From Zavarzinella formosa DSM 19928 (GTDB lineage: Bacteria > Planctomycetota > Planctomycetia > Gemmatales > Gemmataceae): 32,046 bases of DNA. Positions 17,119 through 26,590 of the stretch are shown here, in pieces; within the stretch, counting starts at the first letter, position 1, and every line of letters begins with the position of its first letter. Below the pieces are notes generated by a model that worked only from the letters and a program-made list of their open reading frames with translations, did no database searches and had not been told where the DNA came from. Made by a program: the position numbers and the translations under genes. The stretch lies in contig NZ_JH636439.1 of NCBI RefSeq assembly GCF_000255705.1, positions 1,777,429 to 1,809,474 on the forward strand. The letters are read 5' to 3'.

Positions 17119-17889
17119 ATGATTGCCAACACCCGCGTCGTGCTGGTTCGCCCCCACTACGCGGGGAATGTCGGCTCTGTGGCCCGAGTGATGAAAAACT
17201 TCGGGCTGAACCAACTCACATTAGTCTCGCCGTATGCCGATCCGCTTTCGGATGAAGCCCGGCGCATGTCCACGCACGGCGAAAACCTGCTGACCAATGC
17301 CAAAATCGTAGACACATTTGAAGAAGCGGTGGCCGATTGCCAGTTGGTTTTCGCCACCTCCGCCAATGTCGAAGGTCTTTATCGCGGATCGCATTACGGC
17401 CGGCCGGATGAAGTGTTGCCTGTCTTTGTGGATTCGCTGCAAACCGGCCCGAGCGCGTTGGTGTTTGGCCCGGAACCGCATGGATTGGCAAACGCGGAGA
17501 TTGCCCAATGTCATGGGTTGATCCGCATCATCACGGATCATGAGTATTCGTCGCTTAATCTCAGCATGGCCGTCGGCATCTGCCTCTATGAACTTCGCCG
17601 TCAATTTGCCCAGCGGACGGCAAACTATCAGACGCCCCCATCAAGACAGATTGCGAACTATGCCTCGCAAGAGGAAATGTTCCGGCATCTGAGACATGGC
17701 TTGGAAGCCATCCATTATGTTTGGGGGACAAAGGCCGATTTGCTATTCCACGGCATCCGGCAACTCATCGCCCGGTCTAACCCTACTCCCGTCGAAGTTC
17801 GCATGTTGCATGGGCTGGCCCGCCAGATGGAATGGGTGGCCGCCCAACTTCCCCCCAAGGCCGACGATCAGCCTTCCGGGGGCGAGTAA
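17119..17889 (+). CDS. TrmJ-type RNA 2'-O-methyltransferase (SPOUT family)
   Basis: This 256-residue SPOUT (trefoil-knot) methyltransferase probably acts on tRNA position 32. N-terminal motif 1 is LVRPHYAGNVGSVARVMKNF (9-28). Motif 2 is LVFGPEPHGLANAEI, and motif 3, YSSLNLSMAVGICLYEL, forms the SAM-binding knot. The C-terminal helical extension (about 190-256) matches TrmJ/LasT-like proteins. In motif 2 the usual 'GrEdsGL' reads GPEPHGL. It begins six bases after the dapB stop, so it probably shares that transcript. Its last 22 bp overlap the convergent sulfotransferase gene. Whether it modifies tRNA or rRNA cannot be settled here. Confidence 0.88.
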   Translation: MIANTRVVLVRPHYAGNVGSVARVMKNFGLNQLTLVSPYADPLSDEARRMSTHGENLLTNAKIVDTFEEAVADCQLVFATSANVEGLYRGSHYGRPDEVLPVFVDSLQTGPSALVFGPEPHGLANAEIAQCHGLIRIITDHEYSSLNLSMAVGICLYELRRQFAQRTANYQTPPSRQIANYASQEEMFRHLRHGLEAIHYVWGTKADLLFHGIRQLIARSNPTPVEVRMLHGLARQMEWVAAQLPPKADDQPSGGE

Positions 17890-19007
17890 CCATACTGTCG
17901 GATGACTTCGCCCCAGCGTTTTGAAATTTGATCCCGCAGTTCAACCGGCAACGTCCATTTGTTCCGCTTGTAACCGGCATTCGCTTTCACATAATCTTGT
18001 AAACGTCCCCGCACTGCTTCAAAATCTCCCAGCGACAATTGCCGGTAAACGGACTCAACTTGTGTGATCGGATCTTCCACCAAATCTTCGTACCGCATTT
18101 CGATGAGTTGCCCTTTCGGGATGAGCGATTTCGTTGCCTCATATCGGTGGAAAAAATGCAGGAACCGATCAAACACATATTCTTCGATGCCGTGATTGGT
18201 CGGGGCATGAAGCCCCTGAGCCTGATGAAGCGTCTTCCACAAATTGACGGTTGATAAAAAGACCGTATAAGGGTTTCGCACCAGATGGATAAATCTGGCC
18301 CCAGGAAACATTTTCAACAAAGTCGGAATGCGACAGGTGTGCGGTGGAGATTTCAACACTAGCCTTTTCCGATGGTGATAGTTGAATGTTTGAAGCAGGT
18401 GGTAAAAAGTCTTTTCCCACCGTTGGCAGTCGGCCTCCGACAAATCGTCCAGATCGTAAGCCGCTTCATCCACCAAGCCGGAATTTGGAAAAGCAATCCG
18501 CAGATAAGGCGAGGGCGCGCCCAGCAAACACATGGCGAACTCATCTTCTTGTGGCCGTTCCCAGCCCATCGCCATGTTGTCAATCAATCGCCGGTTGGGG
18601 AGCATCCAACCAAAATATTTAATCAGATACTTGTTCGTCAGTAGTGAATGACAAGGGTTGAAACATTCGGCCGTGGAAGGACAAGCCAACCTTGAATCCA
18701 ACATCAGATACTCATGGAGCAACGTCGTGCCGCCCCGCCAGTGGCCCAGAATAAAAACCGGATCTTCGGCAAACGGCGTGTTTTTGATCCGTTCGCCGAA
18801 ATGATGATTCTGGGCATATCGGAGAAAAGTGTTGGCCGCCGATACAGCCGTCACGGTCATGCCGATGTAAAGATGTTTGAGGTCGAAGGCATATCGTCCG
18901 TGTGCCATCAGCCGCAGCCAGGCAAACAAGTCCGCGCCGGTCCAGAGATGGGCGGCCCATTCTTTCGACGGATTTTTCAGCCTGTCACCCGTGCCCGGCA
19001 CAATCAT
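17868..19007 (-). CDS. Sulfotransferase family protein
   Basis: This 379-residue PAPS-dependent sulfotransferase homologue has the 5'-phosphosulfate-binding loop GHWRGGTTLLHEY (88-100) and the 3'-phosphate motif FIHLVRNPYTVFLSTVNLWK (about 241-260). KSPPHTCRIPTLLKMFP and RYEDLVEDP are family hallmarks. The N-terminal segment (about 25-75) contains an aromatic helical part seen in membrane-associated members. Planctomycetes carry many such genes; the acceptor (lipid, sugar or protein) is unknown. It is convergent with, and overlaps by 22 bp, the TrmJ-like gene. Confidence 0.9.
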   Translation of the reverse strand: MIVPGTGDRLKNPSKEWAAHLWTGADLFAWLRLMAHGRYAFDLKHLYIGMTVTAVSAANTFLRYAQNHHFGERIKNTPFAEDPVFILGHWRGGTTLLHEYLMLDSRLACPSTAECFNPCHSLLTNKYLIKYFGWMLPNRRLIDNMAMGWERPQEDEFAMCLLGAPSPYLRIAFPNSGLVDEAAYDLDDLSEADCQRWEKTFYHLLQTFNYHHRKRLVLKSPPHTCRIPTLLKMFPGARFIHLVRNPYTVFLSTVNLWKTLHQAQGLHAPTNHGIEEYVFDRFLHFFHRYEATKSLIPKGQLIEMRYEDLVEDPITQVESVYRQLSLGDFEAVRGRLQDYVKANAGYKRNKWTLPVELRDQISKRWGEVIRQYGYSPPEG

Positions 19008-19195
19008 CCCCCGTTGGTGCCTTCGTATTGTGCGGTCCCGCGCGGAATCGGAAAGTGCAAAAGCCCCGAACCTCAGGAGTTCCTGACACGGATGTGATGG
19101 CCGTTCCCGTCTTCCGGCTTTAGAATTGCGGCAACTGAATCGAAGCGTTGCCGCAGATCGAAGCGGTTCCCCAACTTCTTGGAAAGCACCAGAAC

Positions 19196-20656
<1,461 letters not shown>

Positions 20657-20712
20657 TTTTGGCGTTGAATTGACGAACCATTGGCCACATCTCTCCGGGT
20701 GGAGTTTCTCAC

Positions 20713-21723
20713 ATGCGGCGAGTCGTTTTTGTGCAAGGTGGCGGGATTGGTTTCGATCAGGAACAAGCCGTCCGCAAGGTGCTGTCGGCGGCCGGCTTGG
20801 AAATCGACTGGCAGGTCTTTCCCGCTGGTTGGGCGGCCGTTTCCCAAGGCTTGCCGATGTTGCCGGATGAACTGGCGAAAGCCATCCGGCAAACTGGCGT
20901 CGTCTTGAAAACCAAGCTGCTGCCTCCACCGACCAGTGCTTCCAACCCCGGCACTCCCGCGAATGCGAATGTCGCCTTTCGCAAAAGTCTGGGGTTGTTT
21001 GCCACTGTTCGGCCCATCCACAATCTGGCCGGGTTGAACAGCCGGTTCCAGAACATCAATTTCACGATGGTCCGCGAGATCACGGAAGACTTGTACGCCA
21101 CCACGGAACACGAAATTGTTCCGGGCATCGTCCAAAGCTTCAAGATCGTCACGGAAAGCGTCTGCCTGCGGTTCTTCCGCTTCTCGTTTGAACTGGCCCA
21201 ACGACTGGGCAAAAAATCGATCCACTGCATCCACAAGGCCAACATTCTCAAGATGGCCGACGGTTTGTATCTGGATTGTTTCCGCCGGGTTGCGAAAGAT
21301 TTCCCGGAGATTGCCCCGAAGGAAATGATCGTCGACAATGCCTGCATGCAGTTGGTGAGCCGCCCGCATCAGTTTGAAATGCTCGCCTGCGGCAACCTGT
21401 ACGGGGACTTGCTGAGCGATCTCGGGGCCGGTCTGGCCGGGGGCATCAGTTGCACGGCGGGGATTAACTACGGCGAGAGCATCCGCGTTTATGAAGCCAT
21501 CTTCGGCGGCACGCGGGAGTCCGTCGGAGCCGACAAAGCGAACCCCCTGCCCTTGCTACTGCCGGCCATCGAGATGATCCGGGATTGGGGCGATCCCGAA
21601 ACCGCCCAACGCATTCAATCGGCCATCGAAAAAGTGCTGACCACCACATCGATCCGCACGGCCGATATCGGCGGGCAATCCACGACCACGCAATTTACGG
21701 ATGCGGTCATTCAAGCCCTTTGA
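20713..21723 (+). CDS. Isocitrate/isopropylmalate dehydrogenase family protein (divergent)
   Basis: This 336-residue beta-decarboxylating dehydrogenase homologue keeps the substrate arginines (Arg90, Arg100, Arg121), the catalytic Tyr128 (TEDLYATTEH) and Lys175 (IHKANILK), and the metal-binding Asp208, Asp232 and Asp236 (VDNACMQ; NLYGDLLSDL). It departs from the family in three places. The N-terminal GDGIGPEV reads GGGIGFDQ. The Asn of VREN is Ile123. The cofactor loop HGSAPD reads FGGTRES (264-270). Substrate and cofactor (NAD, NADP or none) are therefore uncertain; isocitrate dehydrogenase of the IDH3 type is closest by motif. The start is ATG, 56 bp after gnd, and an intrinsic terminator follows. 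Confidence 0.82.
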   Translation: MRRVVFVQGGGIGFDQEQAVRKVLSAAGLEIDWQVFPAGWAAVSQGLPMLPDELAKAIRQTGVVLKTKLLPPPTSASNPGTPANANVAFRKSLGLFATVRPIHNLAGLNSRFQNINFTMVREITEDLYATTEHEIVPGIVQSFKIVTESVCLRFFRFSFELAQRLGKKSIHCIHKANILKMADGLYLDCFRRVAKDFPEIAPKEMIVDNACMQLVSRPHQFEMLACGNLYGDLLSDLGAGLAGGISCTAGINYGESIRVYEAIFGGTRESVGADKANPLPLLLPAIEMIRDWGDPETAQRIQSAIEKVLTTTSIRTADIGGQSTTTQFTDAVIQAL

Positions 21724-21733
21724 CCGGAAACGA

Positions 21734-22885
21734 TCAAACAACTTTTGTTACTGCCGAATAGACGTGCCTTAACGGCACGTTTTTTTCACGCGCCAGTCTC
21801 GCACAATCTTCGTATTCTGGAGTGATGATCTCCACTCCTTCGCTTCGGCCCACTTTCGCCCGGACAATTCCCCAAGGAGTCGAAACCTCTTTCCACTCTC
21901 GCTGAAGTACCGAACGTGCGGCTGAGTATCGCCGGATGCCGAAGGTGCCGGTTTCTCGAAAGATGATCGCCTCCAAGACAGCCACCAGATTGGCGGGGGC
22001 AATCACGCCGAGCATCACGCCTGGCCGTTGTTTTTTCATTTGAATCGGCGACGTATAAACATCCAATGCCCCGGCTTTCAGCAATTCCTCGAAGCAATAG
22101 CCAATCACTTCCGGCGATGCGTCATCAAGATTGGTTTCCAGAACAACAATAGAATCCGTCGTCGTCTCGGTATTCGTTTTGCCAACAAATACCCGCAACA
22201 AATTGGGCCATTCGATCGGATTGCGTTTCCCGGCACCGCAACCGACCCGGCTGATGATCATCTCCGGTTGTTCACGGAATTCATTCACAACGGCCGCGAG
22301 AATGGCCGCCCCTGTGGGGGTGACGAGTTCGCCGGTCACCGGGGCCGAGGCAATCGGCATCCCCCGGAGTAGCAACGCCGTCGCGGGCGTTGGCACCGGC
22401 ATCAACCCGTGGGCACACTTCACCGAACCGGTTCCTGGCGGCACGGAACGACATGTAAACCGATCAATCTTCAGCAGATCAATGGCGACGGAAACCCCGG
22501 CAATGTCCGCGATGCTATCGAGGGCGCCGACTTCATGAAAATGAACCTTCTCGACGGGCATCCCATGCACCGCCGCCTCGGCCTCGGCCAGTTTGCGAAA
22601 AATGGCCATCGCCCGGTCCCGCTGCGGAGCCGTCATCGAACTTTGCGACAGGATTTTTTCCACGTCCGGCAGGAAGCGATAATCCTCCTGATCGGGGGCG
22701 ACGACATTGACATACGTTCCGGCCAGCCCGTTGCGTTTGACTTTTTCAATCTCCAGCGTGATTGGCAAGCCGAAAGAGTTCAGCGTTTCACGAATCACCT
22801 CGACATCGGCCCCAACATCAATCAACGCGGCCAGTGTCATGTCGCCGCTGATACCACTGAAACAGTCAAAATGCAGGACATTCAC
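21734..22885 (-). CDS. larC: Nickel insertion protein LarC
   Basis: This 383-residue LarC installs nickel in the pincer cofactor of lactate racemase and related enzymes. The N-terminal hallmark FDCFSGISGDMTLAALIDVG (6-25) is followed by KVHFHEVGALDSIADIAG, VPTPATALLLRG and ELVTPTGAAIL. The C-terminal part has ETNLDDASPEVIGYCFEELL, ALDVYTSPIQMKKQRPG and FRETGTFGIRR. It is one unbroken frame, unlike the Lactobacillus gene, which is read through a frameshift. The start is GTG with a weak ribosome-binding site. No larA, larB or larE is visible in the window. The 3' end overlaps a terminator of the convergent gene. Confidence 0.93.
   Translation of the reverse strand: MNVLHFDCFSGISGDMTLAALIDVGADVEVIRETLNSFGLPITLEIEKVKRNGLAGTYVNVVAPDQEDYRFLPDVEKILSQSSMTAPQRDRAMAIFRKLAEAEAAVHGMPVEKVHFHEVGALDSIADIAGVSVAIDLLKIDRFTCRSVPPGTGSVKCAHGLMPVPTPATALLLRGMPIASAPVTGELVTPTGAAILAAVVNEFREQPEMIISRVGCGAGKRNPIEWPNLLRVFVGKTNTETTTDSIVVLETNLDDASPEVIGYCFEELLKAGALDVYTSPIQMKKQRPGVMLGVIAPANLVAVLEAIIFRETGTFGIRRYSAARSVLQREWKEVSTPWGIVRAKVGRSEGVEIITPEYEDCARLAREKNVPLRHVYSAVTKVV
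21762..21786 (+). terminator. Intrinsic terminator inside the 3' end of larC
   Basis: ACGTGCC (21762-21768) and GGCACGT (21774-21780) form a perfect seven-base-pair stem with the loop TTAAC, followed by TTTTTT. It terminates plus-strand transcription of the dehydrogenase gene, 39 bp after its stop. It lies within the last codons of the convergent larC gene, so the stem also encodes LarC residues. Confidence 0.85.
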
Positions 22886-22939
22886 GTTGTTTTCTCATTT
22901 CACCCAAGGATGATCGCGGCCAAATTCAGCGACCATTAA

Positions 22940-23653
22940 TCATTTAATCCGGACCCCGTCGCGCACGACCACATCCGACCCATCGGCGATGAACGCGGAA
23001 TGCGGCCGACCCATCAACGCATCAGCAAATGAGTCGCCGTAGAGTTCCTTCACCCGGCAATCGAATTTCACATTCTCACAGTTCCAGATTTTCCACGGGG
23101 GATGTTCGACTTGGTATTCCAACGTGCCGCCGTCCCGTTGGGCGGCGAAACCCCAATAATGTTCCGAGACATAGTGCCCCGCATGGTCGTAGACGGGGAC
23201 AAAAGCCTCTCCGGTGGAATCCGCGCTGACAGAACCCCACACGCCCTGGTGCCTCCACTCAAATCGTAAAGAACCGGGCGACTGGATCGACGACTTCATC
23301 GGCAGGGCGACATAATTTTCCCGGTACAAAGTCCTCGCTCCGGCCGCGATCATCCACGCCTATCGGGGGACGATCTCTTTGACAAACACCACTCCGCTTC
23401 GCCATTGGTCCCCCGATTTTCGACGAACATAGAACCGGAGGTTGACCTCGGGAAAATTACCGTGGAACAACAGCGGAATGCCTTTCACGCGGGTGTTCAA
23501 GAATTGAAAGCCAACGACACTGACCAAGGTGATGCCGTTCCAAGATTCCAGTTCTGTCCCGGCGGGAACGAACGACCGCAATACGGCCGGGTCAATCGCA
23601 TAATTGACCATCAAGAGATTTCGCCAGGCCGCCCGCATGAAGACATCGGCCAT
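22940..23653 (-). pseudogene. DUF2071 family gene split by an in-frame amber codon
   Basis: Two consecutive segments in one frame make a single DUF2071-like protein. The first (from ATG 23653, with GAGGAGG upstream) has AAWRNLLMVNYAIDP, VVGFQFLNTRVKGIPL and NLRFYVRR, and ends VVFVKEIVPR. A TAG at 23360-23362 follows. The same frame then continues AWMIAAGARTLYRENYVALPM to the family C-terminus at 22940. Intact relatives of about 240 residues run straight through this point, usually with Arg or Lys there. One base change explains the stop. The gene is therefore a very young pseudogene, an assembly error or, less likely, a readthrough gene. Fragments lie at 23360-23653 and 22940-23353. Confidence 0.8.
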
Positions 23654-23664
23654 GATGCTCCTCC

Positions 23665-23985
23665 TCAACCCGGCGAGGGACTATCCGCGTCATCGAATTT
23701 GAATTGCGGATCTGTCACCTTGTGATCCACCCCGGTGATGGATTGAATCTTCTCGCGCATCTCCGGCGTGATCCGGCTTTTGGGGGCGGAATAATACCTG
23801 CTCACCCAGAACTTGGAGAAGTTCCACATCGTCAGCATGGCCGTCAGACCGATCACCAACGGTGTCTGTGGTGTCTCGGCTTTGGCCAACAACCAAGGCG
23901 GCATCCATATCTCACGGGTGATGAGTCCGAGAAAAAGGGTGAACCAAAAGATGGCGAGCGAAATGTTGAAGATGCGAATGTTCAT
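23665..23985 (-). CDS. Small membrane protein, unknown family
   Basis: This 106-residue protein has two predicted membrane helices: residues about 5-24 (IFNISLAIFWFTLFLGLI) and about 42-58 (PLVIGLTAMLTMWNFSKF). A charged C-terminal tail of about 40 residues follows (PEMREKIQSITG onwards). I recognise no family. GGGAG eight bases before ATG 23985 is a good ribosome-binding site. The stop lies 11 bases before the ATG of the DUF2071 gene, so the two are probably co-transcribed. Confidence 0.7.
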   Translation of the reverse strand: MNIRIFNISLAIFWFTLFLGLITREIWMPPWLLAKAETPQTPLVIGLTAMLTMWNFSKFWVSRYYSAPKSRITPEMREKIQSITGVDHKVTDPQFKFDDADSPSPG

Positions 23986-24058
23986 CAGCGGACTCCCGTG
24001 GTAATTTCATTGTCGCATTCGTCGCTCCGGTATCAACCGCATTGCACGGAGAGTCATC

Positions 24059-25153
24059 ATGAAAAAATATCGCGTCGCCGTGATCGGCCGAACCGGCAAG
24101 GGGAATTATGGCCACGGACTGGACACCGTTTGGATGAACCATCCCCGCGCCGAGATTGTGGGCGTGGCCGACGAGGACGAAAAAGGGCGACTTGCCGCCG
24201 GGAAGCGGTTGAAAACCGACCAGATATTTGCCGACTTTAAGGAAATGCTGGCGAAAACAAAGCCGGAAATCGTCTCTGTCGCGGATCGGTTCTTGGACAT
24301 GCACCGGGACATGGTGTTGGCCTGCGCCGAGCATGGCGCCAGCATCTTCTTGGAGAAACCCATTTCGCGCACCTTGCAGGAAGCCGACGAGATGGTGGCC
24401 GCCTGCGAGAAGCATCATGTGAAATGCGCCATCGCCCATCAGACACGTTACAGCCCGCGTGTGGCCATTGTTAAAAAGATGATTCAAGACGGTTTGCTGG
24501 GCGACCTGTTGGAACTTCGCGGCCGGGGGAAGGAAGACCCTCGCGGCGGCGGGCAGGACATGATGGTTCTCGGCACACACACCTTCGATCTCATGCGATT
24601 TCTGGCCGGTGACGCCCAATGGTGCATGGCCCGCATTTTTCAGGGCGGGAAGCTCGCCGTCAGTGGAGATGTGCGGATGGGGGGCGAGGGAATGGGGCCG
24701 ATTCAAGGGGATCGTATCGCCGCCACTTATGGCATGGCCAACGCCCACTCAGCGACCTTCGGCACCTACGTCACCAAAGATTTTCCCGGCAAACGATATA
24801 GTCTGCATGTGTATGGCAGCAAAGGAGTGGTGCAACTCAACTTCGGCGCGCACGGGGGAACGTGGTTTCTTCCTGATCCGTCATGGATGCCCGGACAGAG
24901 CAAGACGGCATGGCAGGAAATCACCAGCGCCGGGATCGGCAAGCCGGAAACCTTGAAGGAAACGGGAGTCGAAACCGGCAACCACTACATCGTTGACGAC
25001 TTGATTGAATCCATCGAAAAAGACCGGCAACCGCTTGGGAACATTTACGACGGCCGGGCGGCGTTGGAAATGATTATGGCGGTCTATGAATCGCACAAGC
25101 TTCAGAAGCCCGTCGAACTCCCCATGAAGAATCGTCGGCATCCCTTGGGATGA
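24059..25153 (+). CDS. Gfo/Idh/MocA family oxidoreductase
   Basis: This 364-residue NAD(P)-dependent dehydrogenase homologue probably acts on a sugar or polyol. It has the N-terminal Rossmann fold VAVIGRTGKGNYGHG (6-20), FLEKPIS (97-103) for cofactor and substrate contact, and GTHTFDLMRFLAG (about 170-182), whose His is the usual active-site residue. The C-terminal part ends IYDGRAALEMIMAVYESH, typical of the family. The glycine-rich loop is longer than the usual GxGxxG. It lies 132 bp upstream of the transporter-reductase-aldolase genes in the same direction. The specific substrate cannot be read from the sequence. Confidence 0.9.
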   Translation: MKKYRVAVIGRTGKGNYGHGLDTVWMNHPRAEIVGVADEDEKGRLAAGKRLKTDQIFADFKEMLAKTKPEIVSVADRFLDMHRDMVLACAEHGASIFLEKPISRTLQEADEMVAACEKHHVKCAIAHQTRYSPRVAIVKKMIQDGLLGDLLELRGRGKEDPRGGGQDMMVLGTHTFDLMRFLAGDAQWCMARIFQGGKLAVSGDVRMGGEGMGPIQGDRIAATYGMANAHSATFGTYVTKDFPGKRYSLHVYGSKGVVQLNFGAHGGTWFLPDPSWMPGQSKTAWQEITSAGIGKPETLKETGVETGNHYIVDDLIESIEKDRQPLGNIYDGRAALEMIMAVYESHKLQKPVELPMKNRRHPLG

Positions 25154-25285
25154 CTTTGCCGCCTCCGTAGGATAGTCGTTTACGGGGTAGGCGGGTCGGG
25201 TGTCGCCCAAACATCTGATGACGACGTTCACTCTTCGCCCTCTTTTTCCTCCAACCCCCTTACATGGCTTCCTGTTGGGACTGAA

Positions 25286-26581
25286 ATGGAATCCGGTCCG
25301 TTGCGTGCCCGCCTGTCGGTGTTGATGTTCGTGCAATATATGGGCATCGGCGCGTGGGCGGTCCCCGTGGCCACTTTTTTGCTGGCTTCCCCGGCCCAAG
25401 GGGGGCTGAACTTTTCCCCCAGCCAAACTTCGTGGATTTACAGCGCCTCGGCCTTTGTTGGCTTGGTCGCGCCGTTGATGCTCGGCTTGCTGGCCGACCG
25501 TCTGTTCGCGGCCGAGAAAGTCCTCGGGGTTTTGCAGTTTGGCGGCGCGGCCATCATGTTTTTTGCCGGAGAATATTGCCGGCAACGACAATTGGTGCTG
25601 CGAACGGCGGTTGATCTGGCGTTTGAAACGCGGGAAACCTTCAACACGCTTTTTCTGTTCATGCTGGCGAATGCCGTTGTGATGGTTCTCACCATTGCCC
25701 TTGGCAACGTCATCAGCTTTCGGAACCTGAAAAACCCGAAGAAATATTTCGGCAGCATCCGCCTCTTCGGCACGGTGTCTTGGATTGTTGTCAACATCGG
25801 GCTGGATGTGCTGGGATCGCCCTACTCTGTCCAACCGTTTTATTTGTCGGCCATTTGTTCGCTGATTGCGGGAATCTATGCTTTTACGTTGCCCCATACC
25901 CCACCGACCGGGCATGGCAAATCGTTCGGCGAAGCGATGGGGCTGCCCGCCCTCGGCATGTTCCGGCATTCCGGCTTTCGCGTGCTGATTATCTCCGCAA
26001 TGTGCATGGCGGCCATCCAACAGTTTTACAGCGTCTACACCAACCCTTTCTTGAAGTCCCTCGGAGCCGGGAAACCGACGGCGTTGCAGACAATCTCGCA
26101 ATTCTCCGAAGTGGCCTGCATGTTGTTGTTTCCGCTCGCCCTGTCTCGTTTCGGAATGAAGTGGACCCTTGGCGTGGGCATTTTCGGCTGGGTGGTTCGC
26201 AATGCGATTTTCGCTTCCGGTTCGCTGGGATTCATCAGCGCAATCGGCCTTCCCTTGCATGGCATGTGCTACACATTCTTTTTCATCGTGGCGAATGTTT
26301 ATGTGGACCGGCAGGCTCCGAGTGATCTTCGGGCCAGTGCCCAGGGAATTTTCACGTTCATTTCCTCGGGCGTCGGCACTCTGATCGGCAATTTCGCCAG
26401 TGCTCGCGTGTTGCAAGACATGCGGGACGGGGGCGATGTCGAATGGACGCTGTTCTGGTTGATTCCGTGCGTTTCCGCGTTGATGGTGTTCCTGTTCTTT
26501 GTGATCTTTTACACTGAGAAGTCCCCGCTGACGGAACCCGCCCGGCCCATAGAACATCTGGCGCCCAATCCAGTCAGCTAG
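25286..26581 (+). CDS. MFS transporter, nucleoside:H+ symporter-like
   Basis: This 431-residue inner-membrane protein has about twelve hydrophobic segments. The N-terminal part (LSVLMFVQYMGIGAWAVPVA, 10-29) and APLMLGLLADRLF (61-73) fit the nucleoside:proton symporter (NupG-like) branch of the major facilitator superfamily. Solute prediction (nucleoside, or a sugar-like compound) is tentative. A central loop of moderate length (about 195-225) separates the halves. The reductase start lies nine bases after its stop, so it likely imports a substrate for the two enzymes that follow. Confidence 0.85.
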   Translation: MESGPLRARLSVLMFVQYMGIGAWAVPVATFLLASPAQGGLNFSPSQTSWIYSASAFVGLVAPLMLGLLADRLFAAEKVLGVLQFGGAAIMFFAGEYCRQRQLVLRTAVDLAFETRETFNTLFLFMLANAVVMVLTIALGNVISFRNLKNPKKYFGSIRLFGTVSWIVVNIGLDVLGSPYSVQPFYLSAICSLIAGIYAFTLPHTPPTGHGKSFGEAMGLPALGMFRHSGFRVLIISAMCMAAIQQFYSVYTNPFLKSLGAGKPTALQTISQFSEVACMLLFPLALSRFGMKWTLGVGIFGWVVRNAIFASGSLGFISAIGLPLHGMCYTFFFIVANVYVDRQAPSDLRASAQGIFTFISSGVGTLIGNFASARVLQDMRDGGDVEWTLFWLIPCVSALMVFLFFVIFYTEKSPLTEPARPIEHLAPNPVS

Positions 26582-26590
26582 AGGCGTTTC

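Noticed and set aside
24881-26557. Minus-strand open frame of 558 codons
   Set aside because: It is antisense to the MFS gene and the oxidoreductase end; rich in His, Arg and Gln with no domain.
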